Source: Rhodobacterales bacterium
GTDB taxonomy: Bacteria > Pseudomonadota > Alphaproteobacteria > Rhodobacterales > Rhodobacteraceae
DNA length: 64,000 nt
Assembly: GCA_002747035.1 (NCBI GenBank)
Contig: PDRZ01000016.1
Coordinates: forward strand, 1 to 64,000
Reading direction: 5' to 3'
The translations under genes and the position numbers were made by a program. Below are positions 58,792 to 64,000 of this stretch, piece by piece (the stretch's first letter is position 1; each line of letters begins with the position of its first letter). The notes below the pieces were generated by a model. It did not search any database and was not told where the DNA came from. It saw only the letters and a program-made list of their open reading frames with translations.

Positions 58792-59075
58792 ATGTCGCAC
58801 CTCCCAAGCACCTCCTGGACGAAGTATTGCGCGACAGCCTGACAGCCGATCTTTTCCAGCAGCTGGGCGAAGACATGGGCGCGGCCCTGGGGCGTGAACC
58901 AAACATTGAAGAGATGGCCGAGGTCGCCGCCTCGCTATTTGGGGATGCCTGCGGCTTCCTGCACCTTGAACCCTCGGGGGTGCAGGAAATTGCCCGGTTG
59001 AATGACGTTGCAACTCAGAAAGCTCGTCGCACCTATGCCGACATCGTGGCCGCATCTTGCGAGGGGCGGGGATGA
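58788..59075 (+). CDS. Small phage protein, unknown
   Basis: 95 residues: PPKHLLDEVLRDSLTADLFQ, then NIEEMAEVAASLFGDACGFL. Mostly helical, no membrane segment or known domain. Both ends overlap neighbours by four bases, so it is part of one tightly packed unit. Confidence 0.65.
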   Translation: MNVAPPKHLLDEVLRDSLTADLFQQLGEDMGAALGREPNIEEMAEVAASLFGDACGFLHLEPSGVQEIARLNDVATQKARRTYADIVAASCEGRG

Positions 59076-59290
59076 ATGAGCGTGAAATTGAATTCGCAGA
59101 ACTCCGCGTCAATCAAGAACGGGATTCTGCCGTCCAAGAGGCCAGCGCAGCCGTCAGCGCGCCCGGTTCGGCCACATGCGAGGATTGCGGGTGCGGCATT
59201 TCCCCAGCGCGCCGCAAGGCCGCGCCTTTCGCCAAACGTTGCTTTGAGTGCCAGTCAGCACATGAAAAGGAGATGCGCCGCTATGCTTAA
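59072..59290 (+). CDS. DksA/TraR-type four-cysteine zinc-finger protein
   Basis: 72 residues from ATG 59072. A coiled N-terminal helix (NEREIEFAELRVNQERDSAV) is followed by CEDCGCGISPARRKAAPFAK and RCFECQ, a four-cysteine zinc finger in the TraR/DksA arrangement. Small TraR-like proteins bind RNA polymerase and alter stringent-response promoters, so a phage copy may adjust host transcription. The length and cysteine spacing fit the phage TraR group. Confidence 0.85.
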   Translation: MNEREIEFAELRVNQERDSAVQEASAAVSAPGSATCEDCGCGISPARRKAAPFAKRCFECQSAHEKEMRRYA

Positions 59291-59708
59291 ACAAGCCGCC
59301 GCATCCCCGCTCCGCAAGATCATGGATTTCATCCTGTTTGACGAAGTGCGTCTTTTGGAGCTGTTTTCTGCCCTGAGCCTTCTAGCCTGGGCAAAGGTTC
59401 TTTTGACCGGCCCGGACACGCTGACACTGGCGCGCGGCTTCGGCCCGATCGAGGCGACGGTATCGGCCTACTTCTTCGGTGCAATTGTCCTTCTGCAAAC
59501 CTGGACAATGTTTGACCGATCCCGCCACCGGCTGGATCTGCGCTTTGCAGCCATGGCGCTGTCCTCCGGTGCCTGGACAGTTATCGCCTGGGAACTTTGG
59601 CGGGCGGGAATGCCGCCAACCGTGAACCTCAACTATTCAATGCTGGCCGCCGCTTGTGCCGCCTCGGGAATTTGGCTCGGATGGAAAAGTACCTCTTACC
59701 TCTCTTAG
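59283..59708 (+). CDS. Phage membrane protein with four helices
   Basis: 141 residues from ATG 59283, overlapping the zinc-finger gene. Hydrophobic segments are LLELFSALSLLAWAKVLLTG near 23-42, TVSAYFFGAIVLLQTW near 58-73, LRFAAMALSSGAWTVIAWEL near 85-104, and LNYSMLAAACAASGIWLGW near 115-133. No known family. The 3' end overlaps the next gene by 28 bases, in a different frame. Confidence 0.65.
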   Translation: MLKQAAASPLRKIMDFILFDEVRLLELFSALSLLAWAKVLLTGPDTLTLARGFGPIEATVSAYFFGAIVLLQTWTMFDRSRHRLDLRFAAMALSSGAWTVIAWELWRAGMPPTVNLNYSMLAAACAASGIWLGWKSTSYLS

Positions 59709-60073
59709 AACAGGGTGGCCCGATGGGTGCCCTGGTCGTTGTTCTCGTGCTCGTCACGGGTTTCTTTTTGCGACAAAAAGGCTTCCTGACAACGGACCGA
59801 TCGAGGATTGTGTCTAGCTCGGAACTGTCGGACTTGAGCGCACGGGTCAACAAAATCGACGAGCGAGTGTCGGCAATTAATCAACGGTTTGCATCGGTTG
59901 AACAAGATGTCGAACACCTTCCAACCCGTGAAGAGCTGCACGCACTTGAAATGCAGCAAGCCGTTATGCAAGAGCATATGGCTGGCCTTGAGAACACCAC
60001 CACTGCAACAAACCACGCGGTCGGACGCGTGGAAAACTTTCTTATCGAACTGTCGAAAGGACGGAATCAATGA
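59681..60073 (+). CDS. DUF2730-type protein (membrane anchor plus coiled coil)
   Basis: 130 residues from ATG 59681. An N-terminal membrane helix (GPMGALVVVLVLVTGFFL) is followed by a long coiled coil (LSDLSARVNKIDERVSAINQ to LEMQQAVMQEHMAGLENTTT). DUF2730 proteins with this layout are found before the terminase genes of Mu-like phages (Mu gp25 position). Role unknown. Four-base overlap with the next gene. Confidence 0.75.
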   Translation: MEKYLLPLLEQGGPMGALVVVLVLVTGFFLRQKGFLTTDRSRIVSSSELSDLSARVNKIDERVSAINQRFASVEQDVEHLPTREELHALEMQQAVMQEHMAGLENTTTATNHAVGRVENFLIELSKGRNQ

Positions 60074-60384
60074 GCATGTTTGATGGCTATGCGGACCATT
60101 TCAACGAAGAGGTGCGCCTGGTAATTTTGAAAATTCTGGCCGAGCAATCGGACGGGCGGCTGAATGACAGCATGATGCTGACGGTGCTGGAAACATTCGC
60201 AATCAACCGCACCCGCGAATATCTGCGCACCCAATTGCGTTGGCTCGCTGATGAAGGGCAAGCCATCACGATCAGCAAAGTTGGCACCGTTTGGATTTCC
60301 GAATTGACCCAACAGGGTGAACACCATCTTGCGCGCAAAGTGCTGATCGAAGGGATCAAGCGCCCTTCGCGCCCGAAAGCGTAA
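60070..60384 (+). CDS. Mu gp26-like winged-helix protein
   Basis: 104 residues: FNEEVRLVILKILAEQSDGR, MMLTVLETFAINRTREYLRT and QLRWLADEGQAITISKVGTV form a winged-helix-like fold. Position between DUF2730 and DUF3486 matches the Mu gp26 slot and the phage family usually annotated by reference to VpaChn25_0724. It may bind DNA near the packaging genes. Confidence 0.75.
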   Translation: MSMFDGYADHFNEEVRLVILKILAEQSDGRLNDSMMLTVLETFAINRTREYLRTQLRWLADEGQAITISKVGTVWISELTQQGEHHLARKVLIEGIKRPSRPKA

Positions 60385-60387
60385 CCT

Positions 60388-60966
60388 ATGACCGGGCGTC
60401 GTAAGGGCCGTGGTCGGCTTTCTTCCATCGACTTGCTTCCAGAAGAGGCATCCCCCGTTGTGGCCTGGGCGTTCCAGGAGCTGAAGGAGCGCGACCGGCC
60501 GCAGGTAGAAATCCACGCCGAATTCAACGAACGCCTGGCAGAGATGAAGCTGGGCCCCATCTCTTTGTCGGCGTTCAACAGGCATTCGATCCGGCTCGCC
60601 TCGATGGCGCGCCGCCACGAAGAAGTGCGCGAAATCACCAGCGCCCTGACGGATCGTTTGGATCCGGGCCAGACCGATGATCTGACGATCATGATCGCCG
60701 AGACGATCAAAACGCTGGTCTTCGAGATATTGGAGAACGGGGACAAGCTGACGCCGAAAGCGGCGATGGAACTGGCCCGCGCCCTGCAATCAACGGTCGC
60801 CTCTCAAAAACTGTCCGTTGATCGCAAGCGGCAAATTCAGGAACAGTTCGAAGACCAGGTGGATGGTGCCATTGAAAAAGTCATGGACGAAAAAGGTCTG
60901 AATGCCGAAACCGCAGCCTTCCTGCGCGCCGAGGTGCTCGGCGTGAAATCAGAGTCGAAAAAATGA
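60388..60966 (+). CDS. DUF3486 protein, probable small terminase subunit (Mu gp27-like)
   Basis: 192 residues: GRRKGRGRLSSIDLLPEEAS at the N terminus, FNERLAEMKLGPISLSAFNR (helix-turn-helix-like), then a long helix to the C terminus. DUF3486 proteins sit directly before the large terminase and are thought to be the DNA-recognition subunit that starts headful packaging. The start is three bases after the previous stop, and the end overlaps the large terminase by four bases. Confidence 0.85.
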   Translation: MTGRRKGRGRLSSIDLLPEEASPVVAWAFQELKERDRPQVEIHAEFNERLAEMKLGPISLSAFNRHSIRLASMARRHEEVREITSALTDRLDPGQTDDLTIMIAETIKTLVFEILENGDKLTPKAAMELARALQSTVASQKLSVDRKRQIQEQFEDQVDGAIEKVMDEKGLNAETAAFLRAEVLGVKSESKK

Positions 60967-62618
60967 CCAACACGGCCCCCAATCCAGAATATCAGGCTGG
61001 CAAGCCGGTGTTGTCCCGAGCACCCGACGCAGTGCCGGACAGCCTGACGCGGGGGGCAGATATTCCCGATGACCTGGACCCGACCGCTGACGGCATTTTG
61101 ATGCAGCATCAATCTGAATGGCTGGCCGATGACAGCGATTTGAAGCTTGCCGAAAAGGGCCGTCGAACCGGGATCACCTTTGCCGAGGCGCTGGACGATA
61201 CGATCATTGCGGCGACATCCCGATCAGCGGGCGGCGACAATGTGTTTTACATTGGCGACACCAGGGACAAGGGGCGCGAGTTCATTGGCTATGTCGCTCA
61301 CTTTGCCAAGATCGTTTCCAAAGAGCTGGTCGAAATCGAAGAGTTCATGTTCGAGGACGAACAGGCGGACGGCTCGACCAAGCATATTTCGGCCTATCGC
61401 GTGAAGTTCGCTAGCGGTTTCAGGGTCGAAGCCCTGTCATCCAACCCGGCCAACATTCGTGGCCTTCAGGGGATCGTGGTTATTGACGAAGCGGCCTTCC
61501 ACCGAGACGTGCGCGAAGTGATCGACGCCGTGAACGCCCTTCTGATCTGGGGCGGCAAGGTGCGGGTGATTTCTACCCATAACGGTGTGTTGAACCCATT
61601 TAACGAACTGATTGTGGAAGCCAAGGCCGGGAAAAACCCGTTCTCGCTGCATCACATCCCATTCGGCAAAGCCGTAGAAAATGGACTTTACAAGCGTGTC
61701 TGTCATGTTCGCCAACGCACCTGGACACAAGAGGCCCAGGACGAATGGGAGGCGCTGATCCGGGGCGCTTATGGCCCGAGGGTGGCGGCGATGCGCCAGG
61801 AGCTGGATGCAGTCCCGGCCGAAGCGGAAGGCGCGGCGCTTACGAGGGTGCAGATTGAAGCCTGTATGGATGCCAGTATTCCGTTCAAACGGTGGGTCAA
61901 GGACGATGATTTCCGCAATGCGCCGGGCGTGTTCCGCACGGCTGAAGCTTTGGATTGGTGCCGCAAGGAATTGGAACCGATCCTGAAGGCCCTGGACCCG
62001 GACAAGCGGCACTACGTGGGCGAAGACTTCGCGCGATCCGGGGACGCCACGGACATCGTGATCAAGGAAATGGGTCATGATCTGGTCAGGCGTGGCAAGC
62101 TGACAGTTGAGTTGCGCAACATCCCATTCGATCAACAGCGCGAGATTTTCTTTTACATTTGCGACCGCCTTCCGCGCTTTGCCAAAGGGGCCGTGGATCG
62201 CACCGGGAACGGGGCGTATCTGGCCGAGGTCGCATCCCAGCGATATGGCGAAAAGATTGTGGAAGTCTCGTTTTCCCAAGAGTGGTACCGGGTGGAAATG
62301 CCGCCCTTTATCACCTCGTTCAGCGACCGCACCAACGTGATCCCCAAACATGACGACGTGCTGCAGGATCACCAGGCGCTCCAATATGTGGACGGTGTGA
62401 TCCGCGTCCCGAAGGATTTCAGATTTAAAGGATCGGACGGTTTTGCCCGCCACGGTGACAGCGCGGTGGCCGAGGCCCTGGCGTGGTTCGCCACGCGCCA
62501 ACCGGTCAGCTCATACGAATACCAATCCGCGCACAATCTCAACGAAGACAGTGACGATGACGATTGGGCGGATCACGACGACGACGACAATTTTCGCCGC
62601 GAAGGGGGGCTTTGGTGA
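60963..62618 (+). CDS. Large terminase subunit, Mu gp28-like
   Basis: 551 residues. The N-terminal ATPase has AEKGRRTGITFAEAL near 61-75 (adenine/phosphate loop, not a classical Walker A) and Walker B IVVIDEAAFHRD near 169-180. The C-terminal nuclease has YVGEDFARSGDATDIVIKEM (Asp) near 355 and GAVDRTGNGAYLAEVASQRY near 405. The end is very acidic (EDSDDDDWADHDDDDN). It cuts and translocates DNA into the head and packages flanking host DNA, as Mu does. Complete and probably functional. Confidence 0.92.
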   Translation: MTNTAPNPEYQAGKPVLSRAPDAVPDSLTRGADIPDDLDPTADGILMQHQSEWLADDSDLKLAEKGRRTGITFAEALDDTIIAATSRSAGGDNVFYIGDTRDKGREFIGYVAHFAKIVSKELVEIEEFMFEDEQADGSTKHISAYRVKFASGFRVEALSSNPANIRGLQGIVVIDEAAFHRDVREVIDAVNALLIWGGKVRVISTHNGVLNPFNELIVEAKAGKNPFSLHHIPFGKAVENGLYKRVCHVRQRTWTQEAQDEWEALIRGAYGPRVAAMRQELDAVPAEAEGAALTRVQIEACMDASIPFKRWVKDDDFRNAPGVFRTAEALDWCRKELEPILKALDPDKRHYVGEDFARSGDATDIVIKEMGHDLVRRGKLTVELRNIPFDQQREIFFYICDRLPRFAKGAVDRTGNGAYLAEVASQRYGEKIVEVSFSQEWYRVEMPPFITSFSDRTNVIPKHDDVLQDHQALQYVDGVIRVPKDFRFKGSDGFARHGDSAVAEALAWFATRQPVSSYEYQSAHNLNEDSDDDDWADHDDDDNFRREGGLW

Positions 62619-62965
62619 TGGATGCTTTTTTCGTTCATGGGATGATCGCAATTTGGTGGTCGATTGCCGTCTTGATCCTTTGCGCAAATGAAGACCAGTT
62701 CCAGTTAAAGCGGGATTTGGTAGGCACCGCTGTTTTTTGGCCAATTGTCGCCGTGCTGGCCCTGTTTGTCATTTTGTGGCGCATCCCGTTCAAATCAGCC
62801 CGGACCATTCGAAACGATTTGCGAAACCGAAATCTACTTCGCGCGTTCAATGAATGGGTTGCCCACCAAGAACTAGACGAGTCGGCGATTGGGTCGGAAT
62901 GGCAACCATCACCTCGCAAGTGTTCCAACCCCGCTTCAAAACCACCTCCGAAACCCAAACGGTAA
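62618..62965 (+). CDS. Small membrane protein between terminase and portal
   Basis: 115 residues from ATG 62618, overlapping the terminase stop by one base. Two hydrophobic segments (FFVHGMIAIWWSIAVLILCA and VFWPIVAVLALFVILWRI) and a basic, proline-rich C terminus (NPASKPPPKPKR). Mu has no gene here, so this looks like an insertion specific to this group. Function unknown. Confidence 0.65.
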   Translation: MDAFFVHGMIAIWWSIAVLILCANEDQFQLKRDLVGTAVFWPIVAVLALFVILWRIPFKSARTIRNDLRNRNLLRAFNEWVAHQELDESAIGSEWQPSPRKCSNPASKPPPKPKR

Positions 62966-62979
62966 AGGTCTAGAAAGAC

Positions 62980-64000
62980 ATGGCCAAAGCCCCCACCCGC
63001 ACATCCACGGTCCTGGACGAAACCGGTAGTCCGTTCAAAGTTTCGGTCCTGACCGAAGAACAGGCCACCCCCACAAGCACGGGGGTACGGTCCGTTTGGG
63101 CGGACACCGTAGCGCATGGGCTTGATCCGTCGCGCCTTGCATCCATCCTGAAATCCGCCAATGAAGGGAACAACCACGACTTCCTGGTCCTGGCCGAGGA
63201 AATGGAAGAACGGGACGGCCATTATGGGTCTGTGCTGGGTCAGCGTAAGCGCGCCGTGTCCGGGATCGACCCAATCGTCAAGGAAAGCAAAGAAGTTCCT
63301 GAAGACGTCTCACAGGCTGTTCAAGAGCTGATCGAAGCCCCGGCGTTCACTGGCATGGTGGACGATTGCCTGGATGGCATTGCCAAGGGCTATGCAGCCA
63401 TTGAAATCAAATGGCACACGACAGCCGAACGGTGGACGCCAGCCGAATATATCCGCCGCGACCCGCGCCATTTCCAATTTGACACGCTGACCGGGCGCGA
63501 GCTGCGCTTGCGCGAAGAAGGGAATGACGAAGGTCTGGAACTGAATAAATATGGTTGGATCATCCACCGGCCCAAGCTCAAATCCGGCCTGGTCGTGCGC
63601 GGCGGCTTGGCCCGCCTGGCGATGTGGGCGTTCATGCTGAAGCAATTCACATTGCAGGATTGGGCGGCGTTCCTGGAAGTCTTTGGTATGCCTTTGCGGC
63701 TTGGTAAGTATGACGACGGGGCCAGCCCGGCCGAAAAGCGAGTATTGTTGCGCGCCGTGCGCGATTTGGGGGCCGATGCCGCCGCGATTATCCCCAAAGG
63801 TATGGAAGTTGAATTCGTCGAATCAAAGGGCGGGTCCGGTAACGCGGTTTTCAAGGAAATGGCCGAGTACCTGGACAAACAGGTGTCCAAAGCGGTGATC
63901 GGCCAGACCATGACCACGGACGAAGGGTCCAGCCGCGCACAATCTGAAACCCATGACGAAGTGCGTGGTGATATCAAGGTTGCCGACGCGCGCCAGCTCG
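62980..64000 (+). CDS. Portal protein, DUF935 family (Mu gp29-like), partial
   Basis: Frame open from ATG 62980 (AGAAAG upstream) to the window edge, 340 residues so far. The start KAPTRTSTVLDETGSPFKVS is followed by VWADTVAHGLDPSRLASILK, AEEMEERDGHYGSVLGQRKR, FMLKQFTLQDWAAFLEVFGM and IGQTMTTDEGSSRAQSETHD. These are hallmarks of the DUF935 portal family of Mu-like phages. The portal forms the head vertex through which DNA passes. The remaining C terminus lies beyond 64000. Confidence 0.92.
   Translation, partial: MAKAPTRTSTVLDETGSPFKVSVLTEEQATPTSTGVRSVWADTVAHGLDPSRLASILKSANEGNNHDFLVLAEEMEERDGHYGSVLGQRKRAVSGIDPIVKESKEVPEDVSQAVQELIEAPAFTGMVDDCLDGIAKGYAAIEIKWHTTAERWTPAEYIRRDPRHFQFDTLTGRELRLREEGNDEGLELNKYGWIIHRPKLKSGLVVRGGLARLAMWAFMLKQFTLQDWAAFLEVFGMPLRLGKYDDGASPAEKRVLLRAVRDLGADAAAIIPKGMEVEFVESKGGSGNAVFKEMAEYLDKQVSKAVIGQTMTTDEGSSRAQSETHDEVRGDIKVADARQL

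Noticed and set aside
1-64000. CRISPR arrays, rRNA genes, complete tRNA genes, replication origins
   Set aside because: I looked for regularly spaced repeats, rRNA-like sequence and full cloverleaf patterns and saw none.

Overview
The window looks like chromosome of a marine Roseobacter-group alphaproteobacterium (Rhodobacteraceae). The signs are a dmdA-acuI pair for dimethylsulfoniopropionate (DMSP) breakdown, ccmE/ccmF/ccmH with an embedded endolysin-holin pair of the gene-transfer-agent type, trgA, an ECF42-type sigma factor with a DGPF protein, a LuxR-LuxI pair, and a Mu-like prophage of the kind common in this family.

Layout. (1) 1-9633 is the right-hand part of a mobile genomic island: the tail of an IS3-family insertion sequence, a truncated mobile-element helicase/primase-like gene, a frameshifted KfrA-like coiled-coil gene, and a compact six-gene defence operon on the minus strand. 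That operon encodes a C5 DNA methyltransferase, Vsr, a MutL/MORC-like GHKL ATPase, an HNH protein, a SNF2 ATPase and a stand-alone EcoRII-N-like protein. The island ends at a 3' fragment of tRNA-Ser(CGA), the expected scar of tRNA-targeted integration. (2) 9634-15540 holds an unrecognised protein, small exported proteins, a lysozyme-inhibitor-like protein, an MscS-type channel and transposase remnants. (3) 15560-23437 holds an enoyl-CoA hydratase, cytochrome c maturation genes around the endolysin-holin pair, argC, murI, and an acyltransferase pseudogene interrupted by a dispersed repeat of about 118 bp whose other copy is at 11339. (4) 23532-46320 is ordinary chromosome: indolepyruvate ferredoxin oxidoreductase with a divergent LysR regulator, a candidate small RNA, an M24 peptidase and PLP lyase, sigma factor and DGPF protein, purL, bolA, grxD, acuI, dmdA, a Nudix fusion, trgA, a cfa-like gene, a class V aminotransferase, a HIT protein and lipA.

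(5) 46321-48500 is an A+T-richer stretch with luxI and luxR. (6) About 48464 to the right edge is a Mu-like transposable prophage running left to right: leftward repressor, operators, early gene, ParB-like protein, transposase A and B, DUF3164, GemA, a Mor-like activator, endolysin, holin, then DUF2730, DUF3486, large terminase and the start of the portal (DUF935). The window ends inside the portal gene.

Most notable are the six-gene MutL-type restriction system on a tRNA-bounded island; two homologous endolysin-holin pairs, one GTA-type within the ccm genes and one in the prophage; the prophage left end lying almost against luxR with phage-type operator motifs in the luxR upstream region; a degraded acyltransferase broken by a repeat; and a candidate anti-Shine-Dalgarno small RNA at 28113-28198.
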